A DNA stretch of 64,000 nt from Gallionella sp. GTDB taxonomy: Bacteria; Pseudomonadota; Gammaproteobacteria; Burkholderiales; Gallionellaceae. Below are positions 1 through 7,581 of this stretch, piece by piece. The position numbers and the translations under genes were made by a program. Every line of letters begins with the position of its first letter. Position 1 is the stretch's first letter. The notes under the pieces are model-generated. The model saw only the letters and a list, made by a program, of their open reading frames with translations. It was not told the origin of the DNA and ran no database searches. The DNA lies in assembly GCA_017880865.1 (NCBI GenBank), contig JADGRL010000003.1:1-64000 (forward strand). Reading direction: 5' to 3'.

Positions 1-1
1 C

Positions 2-121
2 GGGTGTGCAGAGGACTTTCACCTCCAAGTCACTCAACTGACCACCACAGCCAGTCGAGTTGCGCTTTCGCGCAACGCGCCATGCTTGGCGCACCAAAAA
101 AAGCCCCGCCAATTTTGCTAG
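2..121 (+). other. open frame running in from the left edge, unassigned
   Basis: One frame is open from base 2 to a TAG at 119-121, giving 39 residues with no start inside the window. It could be the 3' end of a gene to the left or chance read-through of non-coding DNA. It contains a hairpin (GTTGCGC, loop TTTC, GCGCAAC at 59-76) and runs into the inverted arm at 101. I recognise no family. Confidence 0.2.
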
Positions 122-147
122 CCGTTGGCGAAAGGTGTGGGGTTTTT
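101..147 (+). repeat. left inverted arm of the island, also a terminator-like hairpin
   Basis: Bases 101-140 match, almost base for base, the reverse complement of 1970-2012; the two differ by a few bases in the central loop. Within the arm CGCCAA (107-112) pairs with TTGGCG (125-130). The outer CCCC (104-107) can pair with GGGG (139-142), which is followed by TTTTT, so the arm may terminate transcription on the plus strand. The A run before the stem would serve the other strand. The two arms enclose the toxin island. Confidence 0.7.
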
Positions 148-225
148 AACCAAGTAGTCTATAGTGTCCTCAGTGAAAGCTAGAGGATGCTATCAATTTC
201 CGGTATAAAATCTTTCGCAACGAAT

Positions 226-430
226 TTGGGTCGAGTGCCAGATGAAGCTGGCAGCATCCGGGTTAATTTCTGCAAGAATGCAGCTTGCAGTAACTACGGT
301 ATTCAACCAAAAACATCAGTTGACCACGGAAGGGTTGGCTAAAGGCAAAGTGTCACTGGGAGATATTATTTTTGATAGACATGAAAAAGCCCTTAAGCTC
401 GGGAAACCGAGAATAAGGGCTGAGGTTTGA
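226..430 (+). pseudogene. internally deleted IS-type transposase remnant (left copy)
   Basis: From 229 the frame reads GRVPDEAGSIRVNFCKN and continues with a CxxxxC zinc-ribbon-like start (FCKNAACSNYG), then stops. The +1 frame that follows gives GLAKGKVSLGDIIFD, which I recognise as resembling the C-terminal end of the same kind of transposase. The copy therefore joins an N-terminus to a C-terminus with the middle lost and a frame change between them. The same N-terminal motif recurs inverted at 1618-1878 (GRVPAEVDGIQVNFCKN). The IS family cannot be assigned from the fragment. The ATG-started frame 242-430 is not a plausible gene by itself. Confidence 0.6.
384..421 (-). terminator. Rho-independent terminator of the toxin operon
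   Basis: On the minus strand AGCCCTTA (421-414) pairs with TAAGGGCT (395-388) around an inner stem CTCGG/CCGAG, and the outer stem is followed by a run of T (388-384). It lies 15 bases past the toxin stop codon at 436, so it fits as that operon's terminator. Confidence 0.75.
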
Positions 431-435
431 TATTT

Positions 436-1065
436 TTAAACGCCAAATTTTGCAAGCAGCAATTTAGCCCATTCAGGCAATTGATCAACTCCAAACAAGG
501 AAGTTAATTGCCCGTGTTTAAGCACTAAAACACCAATAGCTCCGGTATTAGCACCGCTGTTATCAAACAAAATTGCCTCATCAACCATGGTTAAAATAAC
601 AGGAAGAACTTCTCCCATCACACGATAGTATCGACTAATAATTTTGTTTTCATCTACTGCGTGTCCACCAGCGTTAATTCGTTCAGCAACGCGTTTGATA
701 TTGATCGATGGATCTTCTGTTGTTACAAAGTACAAAACTACTCGGTACCCTTGAGCCTTTGCTTCAGACACGAACTCAAGCCATCTACCTCTATCCGACA
801 TAACCGTTTCTGTTGCAAATGAAATTTGCTGAGAAAGCAAAGACCATCTCATTTCTTCTGCTGCCTTGGCAGCCTCAAATTGCGTTTCAAGACTTAGAGT
901 TTTCTCAGCTTTCCTGATTACAAGTGAAGATGCAATCTGGTCAGCGTTCACTAATATGCCACTGTTTCCAACAGTAAGCATCTTAGAAACAAGGGTGGTC
1001 TTGCCAGAACCGTTTGGTCCAGCGATAAGAGTTAGCGTCGGTGGTTTGTTATGCGGCGCGGACAT
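436..1065 (-). CDS. zeta-type toxin, P-loop kinase family
   Basis: A 209-residue P-loop protein. The Walker A motif GPNGSGKTT spans residues 16-24, NAD follows at 40-42, and a block with RVAERINAGGH and a downstream RYYR resembles the zeta-toxin/COG4185 family. Family members are thought to phosphorylate UDP-activated sugars, which blocks cell-wall precursor synthesis; that activity is inferred here. The ATG at 1065 has GAGGAG upstream at suitable spacing, so the longer frame back to 1155 is not used. The gene overlaps the end of the upstream small gene by 17 bases, the usual layout of a toxin-antitoxin pair, and a terminator follows at once. The gene is visibly AT-richer than the neighbouring chromosome, which suggests transfer. 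Confidence 0.8.
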   Translation of the reverse strand: MSAPHNKPPTLTLIAGPNGSGKTTLVSKMLTVGNSGILVNADQIASSLVIRKAEKTLSLETQFEAAKAAEEMRWSLLSQQISFATETVMSDRGRWLEFVSEAKAQGYRVVLYFVTTEDPSINIKRVAERINAGGHAVDENKIISRYYRVMGEVLPVILTMVDEAILFDNSGANTGAIGVLVLKHGQLTSLFGVDQLPEWAKLLLAKFGV

Positions 1066-1297
1066 CGTGCATCTCCTCTTCACATATTTCTTGTGATAGA
1101 GGTAGAGCACCAGGTCCGTATTTGACAAGTTTTCCGTCCTCCCAACCATACACATTGCGACCAGCTTTTACAGCACTGATCGCAGCCTGCTGAGTGGCTT
1201 TTTGAGCCATCCGCAGAACTGTTTCAATAGGGAGTTCGGATATATGCTTCTTCATGCCATGAATCTTAAACTTATCACTTAGTCTAGTCAATATCAT
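1049..1297 (-). CDS. small protein, probable antitoxin partner of the zeta-type toxin
   Basis: An 82-residue, charge-rich protein with no membrane segment or signal peptide. It begins at an ATG preceded by AAGGAG seven bases away, a strong ribosome-binding site, and its stop codon lies inside the toxin gene (17-base overlap). Position, size and coupling make it the likely antitoxin, although it does not show a DNA-binding or epsilon-antitoxin motif that I recognise. An internal ATG at 1255 (MKKHISEL) is a possible alternative start with weaker support. The function is inferred from context alone. Confidence 0.65.
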   Translation of the reverse strand: MILTRLSDKFKIHGMKKHISELPIETVLRMAQKATQQAAISAVKAGRNVYGWEDGKLVKYGPGALPLSQEICEEEMHDVRAA

Positions 1298-1617
1298 CTT
1301 TATCTCCTTAATAATCGCGAGCCGTCCTTGGTGGCATCGTGCCTGCGAAGGTTTAATTGAATGACGCGATGTTTTGCATCGAGTTTGAATGCCACTAACG
1401 TGTGGCGGCGCATTTCAGCGCGAGCTGAAAAATAGATAACCGAACATGGTCGTGGCTGTCTTGGTAATGACAGGCATGACAAAGCTCGGTGGTATAAAGT
1501 TTGTAGTGTGCCCAGAGAGAACGGGCTGATTCAGGATGCTGCGTTCGATAGTCCGCGTTACTTTAAGCGTCCACGCGGCGTGGACAGAGGTGAATGTACT
1601 GGATTGAGATGCACCGG
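1298..1617 (-). other. degenerate stretch between antitoxin and transposase remnant
   Basis: No intact gene. Short overlapping frames on the minus strand (for example 1300-1482 and 1415-1621) start and stop without good ribosome-binding sites and look like decayed coding DNA. The promoter of the toxin pair should lie here, but I do not see convincing -35 and -10 boxes. Confidence 0.4.
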
Positions 1618-1878
1618 TCAAGCTGTAATTATTGTCTTGATATTATTGGTATTGGTCTCTAATAGTTTATCTAGATAAATGCTTCCAAAGCCTTGCTCGC
1701 CGCAAAATGCATTGAATACTGGATTGTTGGCTCCGTGGGTCTGAATAAGATAGGTGTCCTGATTGATTTTGCCTCTGCCGCGTTGGATGTGGCTTTTGGG
1801 TGCAACGCCATAGTTGCCGCAAGCTGGATTCTTGCAGAAGTTAACCTGGATGCCGTCAACTTCGGCGGGCACTCGGCC
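1618..1878 (-). pseudogene. N-terminal fragment of an IS-type transposase (right copy)
   Basis: The minus frame reads GRVPAEVDGIQVNFCKN followed by a zinc-ribbon-like CxxxxCGNYG segment and a later FCGEQ, then ends after about 85 codons. The first 25 residues match the left remnant at 229-300 in inverted orientation but differ at several positions, so the two are related copies rather than one recent duplication. The catalytic part is absent. Together the two remnants frame the toxin pair like a decayed composite element. Confidence 0.6.
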
Positions 1879-1914
1879 CGGCTTTGCTGCGGAAGAATTT
1901 ACACCATAAATAAT

Positions 1915-1945
1915 AATCCCCTATAACTTGCGCTATAGGGGGATT
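1915..1945. other. strong hairpin upstream of the right transposase remnant
   Basis: AATCCCCTATA (1915-1925) pairs with TATAGGGGGATT (1934-1945), giving 11 pairs with one bulged G around an 8-base loop. The left remnant has a comparable hairpin near 161-191 (ATAGTGTCCTC against GAGGATGCTAT). Both sit between the 40-bp arm and the transposase start, so they may be a subterminal structure of the element. Confidence 0.5.
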
Positions 1946-1969
1946 GTACTCAACTTAACTATATTTCCA

Positions 1970-2012
1970 CACACCTTTCGCCAACGGCTAGCCAATTTTG
2001 GCGGGGCTTTTT
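1970..2012 (-). repeat. right inverted arm of the island
   Basis: Its reverse complement matches 101-140. CGCCAA (1979-1984) pairs with TTGGCG (1998-2003), followed on the plus strand by GGGCTTTTT, so it can act as a terminator for plus-strand transcripts. It lies 18 bases past the pnp stop codon and may also protect or end the pnp transcript. Confidence 0.7.
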
Positions 2013-2029
2013 AACGACCGAACAACCTA

Positions 2030-4138
2030 CTACTCGGCAATCGTGGCCGCAACAGGCGCATCCAGCAACGCCTTCATGCTCAGCTTCATACGACCCTTAT
2101 CGTCCACTTCCAGCACCTTCACGCGCACGATTTGGCCTTCTTTGAGATGGTCTGACACGTTGGCAACGCGCTCGTGAGCGATCTGGGAGATATGCAACAG
2201 ACCGTCTTTGCCCGGCAACACATTCACCAAGGCGCCGAAGTCGAGCAGCTTGACCACGGGACCTTCGTATATCTTGCCGACTTCCACGTCCGCCACGATG
2301 TCCTCGATACGCTTCTTGGCCAACTCGCCCGCTTCGCCGCTCACACAGGAAATGGTGATGTTGCCGGTATCGTCGATGTCGATCGTCGTGCCGGTCTCTT
2401 CGGTCAACGCGCGAATGACCGCGCCGCCCTTGCCGATCACGTCGCGGATTTTTTCAGGATTGATCTTCATCTTGATCATGCGCGGCGCAAAGTCGGAAAC
2501 TTCGGTACGCGCTACAGGCATGGCTTGCTTCATCAGGCCGAGGATGTGCATACGGCCTTCGCGCGCCTGGATCAGCGCAGCCTGCATGATGTCGCGGGTA
2601 ATGCCGTTGATCTTGATGTCCATCTGCAACGCGGTAATGCCGGTCTCGGAACCAGCCACCTTGAAGTCCATATCGCCCAGGTGATCTTCATCGCCGAGAA
2701 TGTCGGTCAGCACCGCGAAGCGATTGCCTTCCTTGATCAGGCCCATCGCGATACCGGCCACGTGCGCCTTGAGCGGCACACCGGCATCCAGCAACGACAA
2801 GCAACCGCCGCAAACGGACGCCATCGAGCTGGAGCCATTCGATTCGGTAATTTCCGATACCACGCGCATCGCGTAACCGAATTCTTCTTCGCTGGGCAAT
2901 ACCGCTACCAGCGCGCGCTTGGCCAAACGGCCGTGACCGATCTCGCGACGCTTAGGCGTGCCGACGCGACCGGTCTCACCGGTGGAATACGGCGGGAAGT
3001 TGTAATGCAGCATGAAGCGGTCGGTGTATTCGCCTTGCAGCGCGTCGATTTTCTGTGAATCGCGCATGCTGCCCAAGGTTGCAACCACGATGGCTTGTGT
3101 TTCGCCGCGCGTGAACAACGAAGAGCCGTGGGTGCGTGGCAATACGCCGTTGCGTATCGTGATTTGACGCACAGTGCGTGTGTCGCGACCGTCGATACGC
3201 GGCTCGCCGCTCAGAATCTGGCCGCGCACAATCTTGGCTTCCAGCGCGCTGAACAAATCATTGATGTGATTCTTATGTGTGGCAAGCACTTCAGGAGTCA
3301 TTGCCGCCATCACTTTATCGTGAATCGCAGCGATTGCAACGGTGCGCGCCTGCTTGGAGCGGATCGCATAAGCACGGCCCAGTTCGGCTTCGGCAAGACC
3401 GGCAATTTGCGCAATCAGGGCTTGATCCTGGACTGGCGCTTTCCAATCCCAAGCATCGGCACCAACCGCATCGGCCATTTCGTTGATCGCCTGAATCACG
3501 ACTTGCATCTGCTCGTGACCAAACATCACCGCGCCCAGCATGATTTCTTCAGACAACTGTTGCGCTTCAGATTCCACCATTTGCACAGCGCGCTCGGTAC
3601 CGGCAACCACCAGATCCATTTGCGAAGTCAGCAGTTCTGTCTTGGTCGGATTGAGCAGATACTGGCCGTTGGCATAACCCACGCGCGCCGCACCGATCGG
3701 GCCGTCGAAAGGAATGCCGGACAAGGCCAGCGCGGCAGACGCGCCTATCATCGCCGGAATATCGGAGTCAATTTCGCTATCGGACGACATCACCGTCGCG
3801 ACGATCTGCACTTCGTTGTAAAAACTTTCCGGGAACAACGGACGCAGCGGACGATCGATCAGACGACAAGTCAAAATCTCTTTTTCGCTAGGACGACCTT
3901 CGCGCTTGAAAAATCCGCCGGGTATCTTGCCCGCAGCGTAAGTCCGTTCCTGATAATCCACGGTAAGCGGGAAGAAGTCTTGCTCTGGCTTGGCGTCTTT
4001 CCTGCCCACCACGGTGACCAGCACCACGGTATCGTCCAGACTGACTATCACCGCGCCGCTGGCTTGACGGGCGATTTCACCGGTTTCCAGCGTGAGTTGA
4101 TGATTGCCGAACGCGATTGTTTTTTTATAGTGACTCAA
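2030..4138 (-). CDS. pnp: polyribonucleotide nucleotidyltransferase
   Basis: PNPase degrades RNA phosphorolytically from the 3' end and is part of the cytoplasmic degradosome. The 702-residue protein has two RNase PH domains, with FTRGETQ opening the second, then a KH domain with the GKGG loop and a C-terminal S1 domain, which is the full normal length. I place the start at a TTG at 4138: it follows GAGGGG by six bases and gives an N-terminus ([20 protein letters not shown]) that matches the family. The longer ATG frame from 4180 adds 14 residues that do not look like PNPase. It lies downstream of rpsO, the classic arrangement, with hairpins in the spacer that could be processing or autoregulation sites. 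Confidence 0.96.
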   Translation of the reverse strand: MSHYKKTIAFGNHQLTLETGEIARQASGAVIVSLDDTVVLVTVVGRKDAKPEQDFFPLTVDYQERTYAAGKIPGGFFKREGRPSEKEILTCRLIDRPLRPLFPESFYNEVQIVATVMSSDSEIDSDIPAMIGASAALALSGIPFDGPIGAARVGYANGQYLLNPTKTELLTSQMDLVVAGTERAVQMVESEAQQLSEEIMLGAVMFGHEQMQVVIQAINEMADAVGADAWDWKAPVQDQALIAQIAGLAEAELGRAYAIRSKQARTVAIAAIHDKVMAAMTPEVLATHKNHINDLFSALEAKIVRGQILSGEPRIDGRDTRTVRQITIRNGVLPRTHGSSLFTRGETQAIVVATLGSMRDSQKIDALQGEYTDRFMLHYNFPPYSTGETGRVGTPKRREIGHGRLAKRALVAVLPSEEEFGYAMRVVSEITESNGSSSMASVCGGCLSLLDAGVPLKAHVAGIAMGLIKEGNRFAVLTDILGDEDHLGDMDFKVAGSETGITALQMDIKINGITRDIMQAALIQAREGRMHILGLMKQAMPVARTEVSDFAPRMIKMKINPEKIRDVIGKGGAVIRALTEETGTTIDIDDTGNITISCVSGEAGELAKKRIEDIVADVEVGKIYEGPVVKLLDFGALVNVLPGKDGLLHISQIAHERVANVSDHLKEGQIVRVKVLEVDDKGRMKLSMKALLDAPVAATIAE

Positions 4139-4201
4139 GATAGACCCCTCTGTGCAGAGCATGACACGCCATCGCATCATGCGAAATTAACAAGACAGAA
4201 A

Positions 4202-4283
4202 CCCCTAAAAATCTACTGTGCGACTTTTAGAGGCTTCTTGCAAAACAACCCAGACAAACGACACGGGCCGCAATTGCGACCCG
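4202..4283 (-). promoter_or_regulatory. two hairpins in the rpsO-pnp spacer
   Basis: Reading the minus strand, the first is the palindrome CGGGTCGCAATTGCGGCCCG (4283-4264), just after the rpsO stop. The second pairs CCTCTAAAA (4233-4225) with TTTTTAGGGG (4211-4202), followed by TTTCTGTCTT. The second resembles a weak terminator or an RNase-processed leader hairpin like the one before pnp in enterobacteria. Their role here is inferred. Confidence 0.55.
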
Positions 4284-4297
4284 CTGGATACAAACTG

Positions 4298-4567
4298 TTA
4301 CTTACGAATTTCCAGGCGCTGGATCAGCGCGCGGTAGCCCGCGTCATTCTTGCTCTTGAGGTAATCGAGCAGCTTGCGGCGGCGACTGACCAGACGCAGC
4401 AGACCGCGACGGGAATGGTGATCTTTGACATTGCTTTTGAAATGCTCAGTCAGATAGGTGATGCGTGCAGTGATCAAGGCCACCTGCACTTCGGGGGAAC
4501 CGGTGTCGCTCTTGGCACGTTGAAAGTCGGTAACGATTTGCGCTTTTTGCGCGGCGGTAATTGCCAT
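4298..4567 (-). CDS. rpsO: 30S ribosomal protein S15
   Basis: S15 binds the central domain of 16S rRNA early in small-subunit assembly. The 89-residue length is exactly that of the family. The helical core with [16 protein letters not shown] and the [15 protein letters not shown] block are typical. The start has AGGAG upstream, and the gene has its own promoter at 4598-4627. It is followed by pnp on the same strand. Confidence 0.97.
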   Translation of the reverse strand: MAITAAQKAQIVTDFQRAKSDTGSPEVQVALITARITYLTEHFKSNVKDHHSRRGLLRLVSRRRKLLDYLKSKNDAGYRALIQRLEIRK

Positions 4568-4597
4568 GTGGTTGTGCTCTCCTGAAAAAAGTGCGGC

Positions 4598-4627
4598 ATT
4601 CTACCCTTTAATGGGGGTGTTGCTCAA
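4598..4627 (-). promoter_or_regulatory. sigma-70-type promoter of rpsO-pnp
   Basis: On the minus strand TTGAGC (4627-4622), an 18-base spacer and TAGAAT (4603-4598) form a good vegetative promoter ending about 30 bases before the rpsO start. The same boxes and spacing occur before rpsB. Confidence 0.75.
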
Positions 4628-4863
4628 CCCCAATCTTTTGCCCGTACCGGTTGGTGCCGCCGGCTTTGCCCTGGTCAATAGAGGAATAGACCCGATACGG
4701 CTCACTTTGGCCGCTCATAGCCCCGCCAAGGCTCTCGCAGCCTGCGGTATCGATTGAGGGTGTGTATATTGGCTTGCATCGATGGAAGGGTGGTGGAATG
4801 GTAGACCCGACCCCAATTTTTCGCTTTTCTAAATATCAACCAAGTCTAACCCCATTGATTATC

Positions 4864-4905
4864 AGCGTAGCGCATCCGCCGGGCGAAAGGTGGATGCGCT
4901 ACGCT
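4864..4905. repeat. REP-like palindrome
   Basis: AGCGTAGCGCATCC (4864-4877) pairs perfectly over 14 bases with GGATGCGCTACGCT (4892-4905). The flanking TATCCACCCTAC belongs to a widespread dispersed repeat type in proteobacteria. It sits in the 377-bp gap between rpsO and the lipoprotein gene. Apart from the rpsO promoter, the rest of that gap shows no gene that I can support. Confidence 0.75.
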
Positions 4906-4944
4906 TATCCACCCTACCTCGCTACAACAACAATCAGATTTTTT

Positions 4945-5682
4945 TCATTTCATATATTCCTTCAGAAATTCTTTGGTTGATCCGCACCCATTTTGCAGCG
5001 ATGACAATTCAAATTCGTTAATAATATATTTTGAAGATATCGTATTACTGATAGTGTGGCTCTTGTCCTGTTCGTTGATTCGATCTACTTCTTTCAACAT
5101 GGCCACCAGCATGCGCGGCGTCTTCATCCAATCGCATATATAACCGCCGCTTACGCTATAACTTAAACCGCTATCAACAAGACCATTCACCATCGCGGCG
5201 TAACCCGGCAAGGAATATTTAAAGTTCTCATCGAATTTTTTGAGCTCTATGGTCTTACCATTCCACTCCGAGGTTCGGATTCGAGGCCCGGAAAATCGGT
5301 GCCACTCTTCGCGTTCGTTCCGCAAACGTAATGGAATATAGCCGCCCTTAAAAAAGGTCATCACAGGATCTCCATTCTGCATGCGCGCATTCCAAGGCAA
5401 CTGGGACGGTATGGGTTCCGGCCCCCAGGCCGGAAAACTAAACCGCCCATTCTGGTCCGTCACCGCTTCCATCACCTTCATGTCGTAATAACTACCATAT
5501 TCCCATCCGAAATTTAATTCCCATTTGGCGTTGATAATTACGCCCTCCAGCGGACGACCGGTATTAGCGTCGACCACCCGCGCTTCGATGGGCTTGGCGC
5601 CATAAGAGGTAGTGCAGCCTTGCAATGCTGACCCAAACAGGATCGCAAGCAACAACAATAAATAATTCCACTTTTTATTCAT
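4945..5682 (-). CDS. lipoprotein with carboxypeptidase-regulatory-like domain
   Basis: A 245-residue secreted protein. The N-terminus has a hydrophobic stretch followed by the lipobox LQGC, so it should be lipid-anchored at about Cys22. The next section (IEARVVDANTGRPLEGVII, and later TDQNGRFSFP) is the usual pattern of a beta-sandwich CarboxypepD-regulatory-like domain. The remainder has no family signature I recognise. The ATG at 5682 gives the signal sequence directly; the frame further upstream is not coding-like. The gene stands alone between two intergenic regions that carry dispersed palindromes. Its function is unknown. Confidence 0.75.
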   Translation of the reverse strand: MNKKWNYLLLLLAILFGSALQGCTTSYGAKPIEARVVDANTGRPLEGVIINAKWELNFGWEYGSYYDMKVMEAVTDQNGRFSFPAWGPEPIPSQLPWNARMQNGDPVMTFFKGGYIPLRLRNEREEWHRFSGPRIRTSEWNGKTIELKKFDENFKYSLPGYAAMVNGLVDSGLSYSVSGGYICDWMKTPRMLVAMLKEVDRINEQDKSHTISNTISSKYIINEFELSSLQNGCGSTKEFLKEYMK

Positions 5683-5725
5683 ATCGACCCCATCAGAGCC
5701 GGTGTACCCGCAAGAGGTACGCCGC

Positions 5726-5784
5726 CATAACCAGCGACTTGCCAGAGTCTTTGCTGGCGTAGTCGATTGGCTAGTAGCTTCATC
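5726..5784 (+). repeat. dispersed hairpin element, copy A
   Basis: Begins CATAACCAGCGACTT and ends GATTGGCTAGTAGCTTCATC. The inner arms CGACTTGCCAG and CTGGCGTAGTCG pair with one bulge. It shares both ends with the copies at 8633, 48464 and 48637. It lies in the 378-bp divergent gap between the lipoprotein gene and the TolC-type gene, which otherwise shows no gene that I can support. Confidence 0.75.
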
Positions 5785-6060
5785 CAGACACTCGCCCTTC
5801 GGTCGGTCTTGGCGCTGCCCCGTCCGCATGTCCGCCGCAAAATTCCGTCTAAAAATTCCTTCATTTTTCGCCTCCCCATCATTTTTTGGTGGTGCCGTTC
5901 ACGGCTTTCGCAAAACGTTTGTTCGATGAAACTCCTGATACCGAGAAACTGTACCATGCCCCTAATCCACGCGGATCGAAAACAATTCCTTACAAAACAG
6001 CCATTGCCCGAAAAATCCGAATCGCCGATACTTGAGACTGCTAAAATTCGTTTCATTCAA

Positions 6061-7581
6061 ATGCCACCTCATTTGTATCGCCCTGCCTTTTATACGCTGC
6101 TCTTGCTCTGGAGTGGCGTGGCCGTGGCCGAAGAAACTTCCGATCCGTTCAACACCGAGGCGCTGCAACCGCCCAAGCCTGCGCTGCATCAGGGCGGCGC
6201 GGTCAGTGATCCGTGTGCGGACACCATGCCAGCAACACCACCCAATCAGATACCTGGCCAAAAACTCCTGGGCCTACTGGATGTGGTCAATCTCACGTTG
6301 TGCAACAACCCGAAGACCCGCGAGGTGTGGGCGAATTCGCGAGTACAGGCGGCGCAGGTGGGCGTGAACAAGGCGAGTTATCTGCCCAGTATCAGCCTGA
6401 ACGCATCCGACAATCGCACCAAAATACAAAACGCTCGCAGCGTGGATCAGCGTAGCGCCAGCCTGACGATCTCGTATCTGCTGTACGACTTCGGTTTGCG
6501 CTCCGCCAACCTCGACGCTGCGCGCCAGTTGCTCGCCGCCGCGAGCGCCACGCAAGACAGCACGGTGCAAACGGTATTCCTGGTCGCGGTGCAGTCCTTC
6601 TACCAGGCGCAGGCGACGCTGTCCGCGCTGGATGCGGCACTCGAATCGGAACGCGCAGCAAAGGAGAGTTTTGCCGCCGCCGAGGCGCGCTATCTCGCCG
6701 GAAGCGCGACCCCGGCCGACAAGCTGCAAGCGCAGACCGCTTATTCGCAGGCCACGCTGAACCGCATTACCGCAGATGGCGACCTGAAAAATGCGCAAGG
6801 CACGCTGGCCAACATGATCGGGCTGGATGCCAACCGGAATGTGCCGCTGGCGGCCGCCAATACGCTGTCGGTTCCCGCCAGCTTTGAAGGCGACATCGCC
6901 GCGCTGATCGAAGAAGCACGTCAGCATCGCCCGGATTTGCAGGCCGCTGCCGCGCAGGTGAAGGCGGCACAAGCGGGCGTCGATGCGGCGCGTGCGGCGG
7001 GCAGACCATCCATCGCCTTGACCGCCTCAGCCAATCAGAGCGACAGCACGGGCATCACGTCGCGCAGTTCATTGCTGGGCATCACATTGAACGTGCCGAT
7101 CTTTTCGGGCTATGCGCCGACTTATCGCGTGCGCGCGGCCGAGGCGCAGGTGGATACCAAAAATGCCCAGCTGGATCAGTTGCGTCTGCAAGTCGCACTG
7201 GATGTCTGGACGGCTTATCAGCATCTCACCACCGCGACGCAATCATTGCGCACCACCGCCGATTTGCTCAGCAGTGCCGAACAATCGGAACGCGTCGCGC
7301 TCGGACGCTACAAGGCTGGCGTGGGCAGCATGCTGGATGTGCTCAACGGGCAAAGTGCGCTGGCGAGCGCGCGCCAGCAACGCATCCAGTCCACCTTCAA
7401 CTGGAACACCAGCCGCGCCACGCTGGCCCAGGCCATGGGCAGTCTGGATGCGGGCTTGTTGCAAACCTTGTCGGATGTTGGCAATCAAACATCGGATGGC
7501 GGCGATCAAACACCGAATGGCGGCGATCAAAATCCCGGCGAAAATCTACCCCAGAAAAATCAACCGCAAAGCCTGCCATGA
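6061..7581 (+). CDS. TolC-family outer membrane efflux channel
   Basis: A 506-residue protein of the outer-membrane efflux family, which forms the trimeric exit duct of tripartite exporters. A signal peptide (about residues 1-22, ending VAVAEE) precedes two copies of the long helical repeat: one around the NKASYLPSISLNASD strand and one around GRPSIALTASANQSDS, each followed by Ala/Gln/Leu-rich helices. I chose the ATG at 6061 because it gives the signal peptide; an upstream ATG at 5929 is open but adds non-secretory sequence. The C-terminus carries a short Gly/Asp/Gln tandem repeat. Its stop overlaps the adaptor start (ATGA), so it is translationally coupled to the MacA/MacB-type genes and may also serve the RND pair downstream. 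Confidence 0.92.
   Translation: MPPHLYRPAFYTLLLLWSGVAVAEETSDPFNTEALQPPKPALHQGGAVSDPCADTMPATPPNQIPGQKLLGLLDVVNLTLCNNPKTREVWANSRVQAAQVGVNKASYLPSISLNASDNRTKIQNARSVDQRSASLTISYLLYDFGLRSANLDAARQLLAAASATQDSTVQTVFLVAVQSFYQAQATLSALDAALESERAAKESFAAAEARYLAGSATPADKLQAQTAYSQATLNRITADGDLKNAQGTLANMIGLDANRNVPLAAANTLSVPASFEGDIAALIEEARQHRPDLQAAAAQVKAAQAGVDAARAAGRPSIALTASANQSDSTGITSRSSLLGITLNVPIFSGYAPTYRVRAAEAQVDTKNAQLDQLRLQVALDVWTAYQHLTTATQSLRTTADLLSSAEQSERVALGRYKAGVGSMLDVLNGQSALASARQQRIQSTFNWNTSRATLAQAMGSLDAGLLQTLSDVGNQTSDGGDQTPNGGDQNPGENLPQKNQPQSLP

Noticed and set aside
1415-1621. A 68-codon minus-strand frame upstream of the antitoxin
   Set aside because: No ribosome-binding site and no family; treated as part of the decayed element.
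2174-3058. A 294-codon plus-strand frame rich in His and Arg
   Set aside because: Antisense shadow of pnp; composition typical of reverse-frame reading of a GC-rich gene.
3095-4585. A 496-codon plus-strand open frame opposite pnp and rpsO
   Set aside because: It is the antisense of two certain genes, has no family resemblance and arises from the codon bias of the real genes.
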